This document shows positions 43,675 through 51,375 of a stretch of DNA of 64,000 nucleotides, in pieces. This DNA is from an uncultured bacterium (GTDB lineage: Bacteria > Planctomycetota > UBA1135 > GCA-002686595). The stretch is taken from positions 310,001 to 374,000 of the forward strand of contig CALJGV010000007.1 in NCBI GenBank assembly GCA_938075305.1, written 5' to 3'. The notes under the pieces were generated by a model. The model ran no database searches, was not told the DNA's origin, and saw nothing but the letters and a program-made list of their open reading frames with translations. The first letter of the stretch is position 1; the number at the start of each line of letters is the position of its first letter. The translations under genes and the position numbers were made by a program.

Positions 43675-44828
43675 CAGGAGTAGATCTCCCGTAGCACCGA
43701 GCCCTTGGCGTGGCGCGCGTCCGCGCCGAAGAGATCGGCGATCGTCGGCATCACGTCGATCGTCCTGCGGTCGTCCTTCACCACCTTCCCGCGCTTGAAG
43801 TCCGGTCCCCAGGCCACCCCGTGGACGAAGCGCAGGTCATCCGAGCCGTCCCCGTGATCGAGGCCACGGCGGGAGTTGAGGTCGGCGTCACGGCCGAATT
43901 CGGGGAGGACGACAACCGCCGTGGAATCGCGCAGGGTCTCATCCCCGCGGATCGCCGCGACCAGCTCACCGATCGCCGCGTCGTTACGGCGGATGACCTC
44001 GGTGTAGCCGTTGAAGGACCCGTGGGCGATGTCCGCCTGCTGGAGGACCACGCCGATCATTCTGGGGCGGAAGACCGAGAGGAGGTTCCGGGCGAGCTGG
44101 ATCGCCTTGGCGTCGCCGGCCCCCGCGCCGGTCATCCCGGTGACCCCACGCCCGAGCTCCTCGAGGATGTAGCGCTCGACCCGCGCCCGGGAGGTCTCCG
44201 CGGCGGAGGGCGGCGCGCCGCCGCGCAGCACGCGGCGCAGCTCGCTCACCCGCTCGGCGTCCGATCCCGCCAGGGGGCGAGGCGTCCCGAGCTTGGCGAC
44301 GATGCCCTTGAACTCCTCGTTGAAGATCCCGTCGCCGTCGAGCGTCGTCGCGCCGTATTTCTGCCCGTAGTCCGGGTGCAGCCCGTACGCGTAGTTCACC
44401 TGCTGCGCCCCGCCGGAGGTGGTGACCCAGACGTCGCTCGCGGCCAGCCCGAGGTCCTTTCGGACGTATTCGAAGAGCGTGGGGTCGGGCGCGCGGCTGT
44501 TGTCCCGGATGCCGCGGGCCTCGGAGATGCCCGTCACGATGGACATGGAGGCCCCGAAGTGGCCGAGGTTGGCGGTCCTCAGGCGGGTGAAGAGCACCCC
44601 CTCGTCCGCGAGTTGGACCAGGTTGGGGATCTGCTTGGGGGAGCCGAAGGTCTCCCTGCTGCGCACGCCGCCGGCCATGATGACGAGCACCACGTGCTTG
44701 GTCTTCATGCCAGGTCGAATCGGTCCGATCGCCGAGACCAACGGCGCGGAGAGGCCCATCACCCCGGCGCCTGCTGCGGAGCGGAGGAGGTCCCGACGAG
44801 AGGGAGAGGCGGATCGGAAGAAGCTCAT
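43674..44828 (-). CDS. DUF1501 family Tat-exported protein
   Basis: The protein has 384 residues. The N-terminus SPSRRDLLRSAAGAGVMGL is a twin-arginine signal, so it is exported folded. The body has HVVLVIMAGGVRSRETFG, GHFGASMSIVTG and STAVVVLPEFGRDADLNSR, then GLDHGDGSDDLRFVHG. These are the metal-site blocks of the alkaline phosphatase/sulfatase-like DUF1501 fold. The family is greatly expanded in planctomycetes and its substrate is not known. It overlaps the gene before it by 4 bases (ATGA) and the gene after it by one base, so the three genes form a coupled operon. Confidence 0.87.
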   Translation of the reverse strand: MSFFRSASPSRRDLLRSAAGAGVMGLSAPLVSAIGPIRPGMKTKHVVLVIMAGGVRSRETFGSPKQIPNLVQLADEGVLFTRLRTANLGHFGASMSIVTGISEARGIRDNSRAPDPTLFEYVRKDLGLAASDVWVTTSGGAQQVNYAYGLHPDYGQKYGATTLDGDGIFNEEFKGIVAKLGTPRPLAGSDAERVSELRRVLRGGAPPSAAETSRARVERYILEELGRGVTGMTGAGAGDAKAIQLARNLLSVFRPRMIGVVLQQADIAHGSFNGYTEVIRRNDAAIGELVAAIRGDETLRDSTAVVVLPEFGRDADLNSRRGLDHGDGSDDLRFVHGVAWGPDFKRGKVVKDDRRTIDVMPTIADLFGADARHAKGSVLREIYS

Positions 44829-45880
44829 GATGACTCGTACTCCGGACTGCTGAGGAGGGTGTAGAGGACGAGGGCGGGGCCGTCCCCTGATTCTGCAGCG
44901 ACGCGGGTGAAGGCGCTCGCCTCTTCTGCGGATGGCGCCCGGCCGAGCAGGCGCTGGAACACATCCAGGACCCAGGCCGCCGCGTCCGGGAGCTCGGGAC
45001 CGCGTGGCGGCCTCGTGCCCTCGGCATCCAGCAGCATGCGGGCGATCGTCGAGCGCAGCGGTGCGGGGTCGCCGAGGCCATCGAGCGCGCTACGCAGGGC
45101 CTCCGTCGTCGCGCCCGTGGGCGGCGGCGCGCCCAGGTCCACGTAGACGGCCCGCACCCAGGTGCGGTTGGACATCGGCGCGCCGCGCGCGACCCGCTCC
45201 GCGTAGGCCTCGGACCCCAGCCACTCCTTGACGAGGTCCGGGAAGGCGCGGGGCTCCCGGTGGAGCCGCTTGCCCGCCCGAGCACGATCGCGCTTCGGCA
45301 TCGGCGACCGGGTCAACCGCTCGTACTCACGGCCGACTAGGAAGCGCGCGGCGTCCTTGTGACCCGCTGCGATCTCCACCACGTCTGACTGGCTCTCTGC
45401 CCGGCTCCCCATGAAGACCCCCGCGCGCCCGTCGTAAGCCCCCTTGCCGATCTCCAGCTCCCGCTTCGAGGACTGCACCTCGATCCCGCAGAACTGCTCC
45501 ATGACGACTGTCACGAAGGTGTCTGCGCCCGGGTTGCGGAGCTCGAAGCTGGAGGACAGGGCGATGCGGTGCAGCGCCTCGCCCGCCGTCATCGTCCCCT
45601 TCACGAGCCGCCCCGGCAGCTCATCCAGCGAGGTGCCCACCGGTCGGAACTGGTCGATCAGCATGAAGAAGTACAGCTGCTCATCGAGCCAGTGCTTCCA
45701 CGCGGCGTCCGTCGCCCAGAGCTGGTCAAGCACCTGCCCAAGGGGCTGGCCCAGCCATGAGCCCCGCTCGGCCGGGACCGGTGGGCGCCCAAGGAGGTCG
45801 ATGCACACCGCCCGGAGCCAGCGATCATCGATCGGGCGGACCAGGGTCGGAGGGATCTCTGCGAGTGGGGTGGTGGGCAT
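44825..45880 (-). CDS. Protein with three DUF1549/DUF4214-like repeats, upstream of DUF1501 gene
   Basis: The protein has 351 residues and no clear signal peptide. A helical motif recurs three times: WLRAVCIDLLGRPPVPAE near residue 20, WVRAVYVDLGAPPPTG near 243, and WVLDVFQRLLGRAPSAEE near 310. This YxxLLGRxP pattern is typical of DUF1549/DUF4214-type domains. In planctomycetes a DUF1549 protein is usually paired with a DUF1501 protein, as here. The protein ends in SSPEYESS, also usual in this group. It heads a three-gene operon; the function of the pair is unknown. Confidence 0.65.
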   Translation of the reverse strand: MPTTPLAEIPPTLVRPIDDRWLRAVCIDLLGRPPVPAERGSWLGQPLGQVLDQLWATDAAWKHWLDEQLYFFMLIDQFRPVGTSLDELPGRLVKGTMTAGEALHRIALSSSFELRNPGADTFVTVVMEQFCGIEVQSSKRELEIGKGAYDGRAGVFMGSRAESQSDVVEIAAGHKDAARFLVGREYERLTRSPMPKRDRARAGKRLHREPRAFPDLVKEWLGSEAYAERVARGAPMSNRTWVRAVYVDLGAPPPTGATTEALRSALDGLGDPAPLRSTIARMLLDAEGTRPPRGPELPDAAAWVLDVFQRLLGRAPSAEEASAFTRVAAESGDGPALVLYTLLSSPEYESS

Positions 45881-46055
45881 ACCGGGTGGGGTCGGGCGCC
45901 CGGGACCGGCGCCGCCACCCCATGGTAGGGCCCCCCGCCGATTTGTAACCGCTCGATCCCGCCCAGGTGCGCCTGCGTGATCCCCGGCGGTGATTCCGGG
46001 ACGAAACGAGGCCGCTGCCCCGCTCCAGGGAGAGGGCCGCGGCCGCGGGGCTCCA

Positions 46056-46077
46056 GCGCGGGGTCAACGCCCCGCGC
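46056..46077 (-). terminator. GC-rich hairpin after the sigma factor gene
   Basis: A perfect 8-base-pair stem (GCGCGGGG/CCCCGCGC) with a 6-base loop lies 5 bases after the stop at 46083. There is no T run, so it may be a weak or Rho-assisted terminator, or only protect the 3' end. Confidence 0.4.
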
Positions 46078-46082
46078 GCGGA

Positions 46083-47252
46083 TCAGAGGAACGGGTCGAT
46101 GGCCTTGCGGAGGTTGGGGGTCTTCATCTTCGCGATGGCTCGCACCTGGATCTGGCGGATGCGCTCGAGGCTGACTCCGAGCTTGGCCGCGACCTCGCTG
46201 AGGGTGTGCTCGCGCGGCTGGTTGATCCCGAAGCGCAGCTCGATGACGAAGCGCTCCCGGTCGGAGAGCCGCTCCATGGCGTCATGGATGCCCTCCTCCA
46301 GGGTGATGTCCTCCATCCCGGTCGAATAAACCGTCCCCTCGTCCGCCTGGCCGAGGACCTCCGCGAGGCCGCCAGAGGCATCGTCCCCCGAGCTGAACGG
46401 GGAGTCGATGGAGAGCGTCGAGCGGCTTGCCGCCAGCGCGCTCTCCACGAGGTGCTCTCCGAGGTCCGCTTCCTCTGCGATGGCAGAGATAGGAGCGTCG
46501 GGCCCGAGCTTGTCCACGGCGGCGCGGACGTGCTTCATCGCCTTCTGGAGATAGACCGGGACCCGGACGGTCTGGCCGTTGTTGTAAAGGTAGCTCCGAT
46601 AGGCCTGGTTCAGCCAGTGGACCGCGTAGGTGCGGAAGAGCAGCCCGCGCTTCCAGTCGAAGCCGTCCACCGCGCGGAAGAGCGCGGCGGAGCCCTCCTG
46701 GATCAGGTCCAGCCTCGAGACGCCGAGATGCGCGTAGCGCTCCACGTTGATGATCGCGAGGTACAGGTTCCGCTCCACCAGCTCGGTGCGCATGTGGTGC
46801 AGCTCGAGCCAGCGCCGGCAGACGTTCTCCGGCAACGAGCAGGCCGCGGACTCGACGTCACGGTAGGTGGCGGGGTCGTACTTGACCTTGCCGTCGATGT
46901 CCTCACTCGAGAGCCCCGCTGACTTGAGCGCGTGCTCCAGGCGGAACTGCGCGAACTCGATGCGCCGGGCGTGGCGCGCCTCTTCCACGCGATCCATGAT
47001 CGTGAGGTTGTCGATCTCGGCCCGCAGCTGCTCCTCGATCGAGGCCACGCCCGTCCGGGGTGCCTCGTCGTCTCGCTGAACCTCCGGCTTGCGCCAGGAC
47101 GCCGGGTCACGGAGCTCGAGGTCGACCTGCTGCCGGTTCCAGTCCTGGCCGCGACGCTTCGCCTTCGCGGCGAAGCTGTCGGGCTCCTCCGCGTAACGGT
47201 CGAGGATGCGGTCGAGCTCTTCGAGGCTCTTGATTGATCGAGTGACGGTCAT
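46083..47252 (-). CDS. Sigma-70 family RNA polymerase sigma factor, divergent
   Basis: The protein has 389 residues. Region 2 is RNLYLAIINVERYAHLGV, DLIQEGSAALFRAVDGFDW, then RTYAVHWLNQAYRSYLYNNG with TVRVPVYLQKAM. Region 4 is DAMERLSDRERFVIELRFG and HTLSEVAAKLGVSLERIRQI, the helix-turn-helix that reads the -35 element. The region 2.3-2.4 helix reads HWLNQAY, not the WWIRQAI of housekeeping factors, so it probably recognises a different -10 element. It resembles the extra RpoD-type factors common in planctomycetes. The start is supported by GGAGA 8 bases upstream. It is separated from the next gene by 533 bases. Confidence 0.88.
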   Translation of the reverse strand: MTVTRSIKSLEELDRILDRYAEEPDSFAAKAKRRGQDWNRQQVDLELRDPASWRKPEVQRDDEAPRTGVASIEEQLRAEIDNLTIMDRVEEARHARRIEFAQFRLEHALKSAGLSSEDIDGKVKYDPATYRDVESAACSLPENVCRRWLELHHMRTELVERNLYLAIINVERYAHLGVSRLDLIQEGSAALFRAVDGFDWKRGLLFRTYAVHWLNQAYRSYLYNNGQTVRVPVYLQKAMKHVRAAVDKLGPDAPISAIAEEADLGEHLVESALAASRSTLSIDSPFSSGDDASGGLAEVLGQADEGTVYSTGMEDITLEEGIHDAMERLSDRERFVIELRFGINQPREHTLSEVAAKLGVSLERIRQIQVRAIAKMKTPNLRKAIDPFL

Positions 47253-47683
47253 TTTCGTTCTCCGGGGCGTCCCAAGCGCGACGACTCGACAGCGCCGATT
47301 TGACGCGCGTCAGGTTGGTCGGTTTGGGGTGGCCCGTCTTTCAGGTTGGGTGCCCTGCGCGCCGCAACCTGCGACGGGGAAGGCTCCCTTGGAGAAAGCC
47401 AGTACGAGCGCCATGCCGAATCGTCTTCTACGACTTCCCCGGGGGGATCTGCGCCGCGCTGCCCTTCGCCGCTGTGTTCGCCCTCTCTACGCAGCCTGAC
47501 GCCGAATAGTTGGGTTCTTGTGCGTTGAAAGAGAGTGATCGGCGGGGCTTATGACCCTCCTGGGAGGCCCTGGCGCGGGGCGCGATACGAGAGGCTTACC
47601 GCCCCCTCACGATTCGGCCGAGCGGGGCCCACTGCCATCGGGGCAGGTCGCCCTCCCAGAGCGAGAAAGAGGCGCCAAAAGGG
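47253..47683. other. Non-coding stretch upstream of the sigma factor
   Basis: I see no convincing gene on either strand in these ~430 bases. The left part should hold the sigma factor promoter. It contains the perfect palindrome at 47301-47312. Open frames here are short, have low-complexity translations and no family features. A structured RNA cannot be excluded: the part around 47540-47640 is rich in short inverted repeats. Confidence 0.5.
47301..47312. promoter_or_regulatory. Perfect 12-base palindrome upstream of the sigma factor
   Basis: TGACGCGCGTCA reads the same on both strands and lies 49 bases before the ATG at 47252, in the region where the promoter is expected. It could be an operator. 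No regulator is known from the window. Confidence 0.3.
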
Positions 47684-47720
47684 CAGCGGCCGCACCCCCT
47701 CGCTGGGGGTGCGGCCGCTG
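47677..47720 (-). terminator. Strong intrinsic terminator after the acyl-CoA dehydrogenase
   Basis: A perfect 16-base-pair stem (47684-47699 with 47705-47720) has a 5-base loop. On the minus strand it is followed by CCCTTTTGG, a short T run. It lies 66 bases after the stop at 47786. Confidence 0.8.
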
Positions 47721-47785
47721 TGCAAGAACGCCCAAGCGGCGGGTCGTCGCGCGACCTTCCGCCGTGGGCCAGGGGCGCGCAGCGA

Positions 47786-49042
47786 TCAGGCGTTGATGTC
47801 CTCGGCCCCGTAGCGCTCCTGGGTCTCCGTGGGGATGAACTCCTTGAGGTGCTCGAGCTCGCCCGCCTCGCGGATGAGGTGTCGCGCGATGACGATCCGC
47901 TGCACCTGGTTGGTGCCCTCGTAGATCTGGAGGATCTTGGCGTCGCGGAAGAACTTGGCGATCGGATAGTCCTCCATGAAGCCGTAGCCCCCGAAGACCT
48001 GCACCGCGTCGGTGGCGACCTCCATCGCGACGTCGCTGGACAGGCACTTGGCCATGGCCGCCATCTTGGAGTTCATGGGATTCGGGCCCTTCTCGTCGAT
48101 CGCGGCCGCGGCTGCGTACGTCAGCTGCCTCGCCGACTCCGTCTTCATCGCCATGTCCGCGAGCATCTTCTGCACCATCTGGTGCTGGCTGATGGGCACC
48201 TTGAACTGCACGCGGCGGTTGGCGTAGACGTTGGCGAGGTCGAGCGCCCCCTGTGAGGCGCCCACGGCCTGAGCTGCGACACCAGGACGCGCGTGGTCGA
48301 GCGTCATCATGGCGTGCTTGAAGCCCATGCCCTCCCGGCCGCCGATGAGGTTCTCAGCCGGGACTCGCACGTTGTCGAAGTGGGTCTCGACCACGGGGAC
48401 ACCGCGGATTCCCATCTTGTTCTCGATCTTCTTGATCTCGAACCCGGGGGTTCCCTTCTCGACGATGAAGGCGCTGATCCGGCGCGATCGGGACGTGGGG
48501 TCGGTGACGGCGAAGACGGAATAGATGTCGGCGATGCCGCCGTTGGTCGTCCACTTCTTCTCGCCGTTGATGATGTAGTCGTCGCCGTCCTTGACCGCCG
48601 TCACGGCGAGCCCGCTGGCGTCGGAGCCGGCGAACTTCTCGGAGAGGCAGAACGCGACGAACTTCTCACCGTTGCCGATCAGCGGCAGGTACTTCTTCTT
48701 CTGTTCTTCGGTTCCGCCGAGCACGATCGGGAAGGACCCGAGGGCGTTCACCGCGAAGGCGACGCCGAAGCCAGAGTCCGCCTTGGCGAGTTCCTCCGCG
48801 ATCAACGACAGGGCCAGGACGCCGGCGCTGTGTCCGCCGTACTCCTTGGGGATCCAGGTCTTGAAGAGGCCGGCCTTGGCGAGGGCTTGAGCCGCCTCCA
48901 TGTTGTACTCGTGCTTCTCGTCGAGCTCGGCGGCCTTGGGGCGCACGACCTCGTCTGCGATCTTTCGGGCCAGGGCCTGGAGCTCCAGGGCCTGCTCGCT
49001 GAAGACAATGTTCTGCTGCATGACATTCTCGGCGGCCTGCAT
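47786..49042 (-). CDS. Acyl-CoA dehydrogenase
   Basis: The protein has 418 residues and all the usual blocks: FVAFCLSEKFAGSDASG near residue 128 around the FAD, DDYIINGEKKWTTNGGIAD, GIRGVPVVETHFDNVRVP, and DAVQVFGGYGFMEDYPI. The catalytic base Glu is in ILQIYEGTNQVQRIVIAR near the C-terminus. It would oxidise an acyl-CoA at the alpha-beta position and pass electrons to ETF in the cytoplasm. Its position in a separate transcript gives no chain-length clue; short-chain types most often have the Glu in this place. A second ATG at codon 8 (MQQNIVF) is an alternative start. Confidence 0.94.
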   Translation of the reverse strand: MQAAENVMQQNIVFSEQALELQALARKIADEVVRPKAAELDEKHEYNMEAAQALAKAGLFKTWIPKEYGGHSAGVLALSLIAEELAKADSGFGVAFAVNALGSFPIVLGGTEEQKKKYLPLIGNGEKFVAFCLSEKFAGSDASGLAVTAVKDGDDYIINGEKKWTTNGGIADIYSVFAVTDPTSRSRRISAFIVEKGTPGFEIKKIENKMGIRGVPVVETHFDNVRVPAENLIGGREGMGFKHAMMTLDHARPGVAAQAVGASQGALDLANVYANRRVQFKVPISQHQMVQKMLADMAMKTESARQLTYAAAAAIDEKGPNPMNSKMAAMAKCLSSDVAMEVATDAVQVFGGYGFMEDYPIAKFFRDAKILQIYEGTNQVQRIVIARHLIREAGELEHLKEFIPTETQERYGAEDINA

Positions 49043-49142
49043 GGGTCCGGACGCTCCCCGGCGGGGAGATGGACGGCCGCGCTTCGGGCGAACAGTCTAA
49101 GGGCAGGAACGACCTGCCCGATGTCCAATCCGCGACAGACCC

Positions 49143-49889
49143 TCAGGAACGCGCCAGGACGACCTGCCGGTCGGCCTCTTCGGGCTCGAAGGGCTCCCCC
49201 TCGAAGCTCCCGGCCCGCCCCACCACGCTCAGCCCCCGCGCGGCCATGAGGGCGTCCAGCTCGGCCGGCTCGTACATCCGGACCTCCTCACGCCACCGCC
49301 GGACCTCGCCGCTGACGAGGGTCAGCTCGACCTCCTTCACGACCCTGCGGCCCCCGTCCTCCAGGGACCGGCGGGCCTCCAGCACGATGCCGTCGCGCTC
49401 CTCCCGGGAGCTCGGACGAAGGCCCCGGCGGATGGCTCCCGGGTTCATGAGGTCCATCACCAGCGTGCCGCCCGGCCTCAAGACCCTCGCCATCTCGTCG
49501 AGCGCCGCGCCGTCGCCCTCGTCCCCGAGGTACCCGAACGAGGTGAAGAGGTTGACCACCGCCGCGAAGGACCCCCCGCGGAACGGGAGCGCCCTCATGT
49601 CGGCCTGGCCGAGCCGGCCCGAGAGACGCTCTCCGGCCCCCTCCATGGTCTCGGAGGACGCGAGGAGATCGAAGGACAGGTCGATGCCGAAGACATCGAA
49701 CCCCGCCTCGGCGAGGGCGAGGCTGTGGCGGCCGAAGCCGCAGCAGTCGTCCAGGACGGGCCCCTCTACCCCCGCGAGCACCTCCTCCGCGAGCCAGCGA
49801 ACCTCGCGCCTCGCTGCCGCCAGGTTGCGGTGGGCGTAGACCTCCCGGTAATCGCCACGGAAGGCCTCGACGTACCAGGGTGCTGCCAT
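49143..49889 (-). CDS. Class I SAM-dependent methyltransferase
   Basis: The protein has 248 residues. The SAM site starts VLDDCCGFGRHSLALAEAG near residue 45, with VFGIDLSFDLL as strand 2 and GQADMRALPF as the next contact. VLRPGGTLVMDLMNP follows in the usual place. The C-terminal half (RRWREEVRMYEPAELDALM) resembles methyltransferases with a small-molecule substrate. The frame is open to 50135, but that part is a shadow of the divergent region, and the ATG at 49889 starts the fold (MAAPWYVEAF). The substrate is unknown. Confidence 0.85.
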   Translation of the reverse strand: MAAPWYVEAFRGDYREVYAHRNLAAARREVRWLAEEVLAGVEGPVLDDCCGFGRHSLALAEAGFDVFGIDLSFDLLASSETMEGAGERLSGRLGQADMRALPFRGGSFAAVVNLFTSFGYLGDEGDGAALDEMARVLRPGGTLVMDLMNPGAIRRGLRPSSREERDGIVLEARRSLEDGGRRVVKEVELTLVSGEVRRWREEVRMYEPAELDALMAARGLSVVGRAGSFEGEPFEPEEADRQVVLARS

Positions 49890-49979
49890 GACGCAGAGGA
49901 TACGAGCCAGCAGTGAGCCCGCACCACCGCGGACCCCACGCGGATCGCATAGTTGTCGATCGCTCCGCCGCGCCGGGGA

Positions 49980-50035
49980 GGGCATGAACAGGGATGCCCA
50001 TGAAGTCGGTCGGCGGAGAAGGTAGTCTCCCCGAC
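49980..50035. promoter_or_regulatory. Two hairpins in the dGTPase upstream region
   Basis: The first hairpin is GGGCAT/ATGCCC at 49980-49985 and 49994-49999. The second is a 10-base-pair stem with one bulge (GTCGG, GGAGA / TCTCC, CCGAC) at 50009-50035. They lie 60-115 bases before the dGTPase ATG in the divergent promoter region. They could be 5' UTR structure; no riboswitch family is recognised. Confidence 0.3.
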
Positions 50036-50094
50036 ACCCCGCCCCCCCTCGCCCGTCAGGGCAAGCGCCCCCGCGCCTGGCGGGTCCAAGGCCC

Positions 50095-51297
50095 ATGAGC
50101 GACCCCGCACCCGACTCCATCTGTGACCGCGCCACCCGCGAACGCAGGGAAGCTGAACAGCTGGCGAGCTACGCCATGCGCAGCGTGGACTCGATCGGCC
50201 GCCGCTACCCCGAGTCACCCGACCCCCACCGCACGATCTTCGAGCGGGACCGCGACCGGATCACCCACTCGACCGCGTTCCGCCGCCTCCAGTACAAGAC
50301 GCAGGTCTTCCTCAACGACGAGGGCGACCACCACCGCACCCGACTCTCCCACAGCCTCGAGGTGTGCCAGGTCGCCCGCAGCGTCGCCGGGGTGCTGCGG
50401 CTGAACGAGCCCCTCGCCGAGGGCCTGAGCCTCGCTCACGACATCGGTCACCCGCCGTTCGGCCACCGCGGAGAGTGGGCCCTGAACGACTGCATGGCCG
50501 ACCATGGCGGGTTCCGGCACAACGCCCAGGTCCTGAGGGTGGTTGACGTGCTGGAACGGCGGAGCCCGGACCACCCTGGCCTCAATCTCACCAGGGAGCT
50601 GCGAGAGTCCCTGCTCAAGCACGAGAAGCCCGAGGACTGGCCCGAAGAGTTCGGGCCCAAGCCCCGACACCCCGTGCTTGAGGGCCAGGTCGTCGACCTC
50701 GCGGACTCGACGGCCTACAACAAGCACGACATCGAAGACGGCCTCAGCGCCGGCATGTTCACCGAAGAGACCCTCGAGGCCGAGGTCGAGATCTGGCGCG
50801 TCGCACGGAGGCGGATCGAGGAGCGTCACCCGGGCTTCCTGCAGCGGAGCCCGGAGGACCCGCGGCTCCAGATCGGCAGGACCGCCAACGAGGTGATCGG
50901 GATCTGCATCGTGGACCTGTGTCAGGCCACCCTGCGCAACGTCCAGGACAGCGGCGTCGAGACCACCGCGGACGTTCGCGCGTACCAGACCATGCTCTGC
51001 AGCCACTCACGGGAGGTCCAGCCCATGGTCGCCGAGCTGCAGCGCTTCCTCTACAAGCACTTCTATCGGCACCCCTACCTCCAGGCCTTCCGCGTCTGGG
51101 CCAAGACCGTGATCAGCGGCCTGTTCGAGGCCTACGTCTCTGCGCCCGCCGAGATGTCCCCCTGGTTCCACGAATGGGGCGCGGAGGTCGGCACCGAGCG
51201 GGCGATCTGCGACTACATGGCGGGGATGACCGATCGATTTGCCGTGCAGGAGTACATTCGCCTCATCGGGCCGGTGCCGCCGCTCGAACGACCGTGA
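50095..51297 (+). CDS. dgt: dGTP triphosphohydrolase-like HD-domain protein
   Basis: The protein has 400 residues. The HD metal site is HHRTRLSHSLEV (His 86) and LAHDIGHPPFGH (His 115, Asp 116), with a further Asp in VVDLADSTAYNKHDIED. The start YPESPDPHRTIFERDRDRITHS is typical of the dGTPase-like family, including the RLQYKTQVF block. The enzyme would remove triphosphate from deoxynucleotides and so control the dNTP pool; many such proteins are allosterically activated. It stands alone on the plus strand, divergent from a methyltransferase. Confidence 0.92.
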   Translation: MSDPAPDSICDRATRERREAEQLASYAMRSVDSIGRRYPESPDPHRTIFERDRDRITHSTAFRRLQYKTQVFLNDEGDHHRTRLSHSLEVCQVARSVAGVLRLNEPLAEGLSLAHDIGHPPFGHRGEWALNDCMADHGGFRHNAQVLRVVDVLERRSPDHPGLNLTRELRESLLKHEKPEDWPEEFGPKPRHPVLEGQVVDLADSTAYNKHDIEDGLSAGMFTEETLEAEVEIWRVARRRIEERHPGFLQRSPEDPRLQIGRTANEVIGICIVDLCQATLRNVQDSGVETTADVRAYQTMLCSHSREVQPMVAELQRFLYKHFYRHPYLQAFRVWAKTVISGLFEAYVSAPAEMSPWFHEWGAEVGTERAICDYMAGMTDRFAVQEYIRLIGPVPPLERP

Positions 51298-51375
51298 CCC
51301 TCCGGGGGTAGTGGCGCGCCGACACCCAGGCGTCCCCGCCAACTGGCCCCCACAAACTCCAACCCAATACAGGCC

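Noticed and set aside
47535..47813. Small plus-strand ORFs in the gap after the sigma factor
   Set aside because: They cross the terminator stem, have Arg/Gly-rich translation and no ribosome site.
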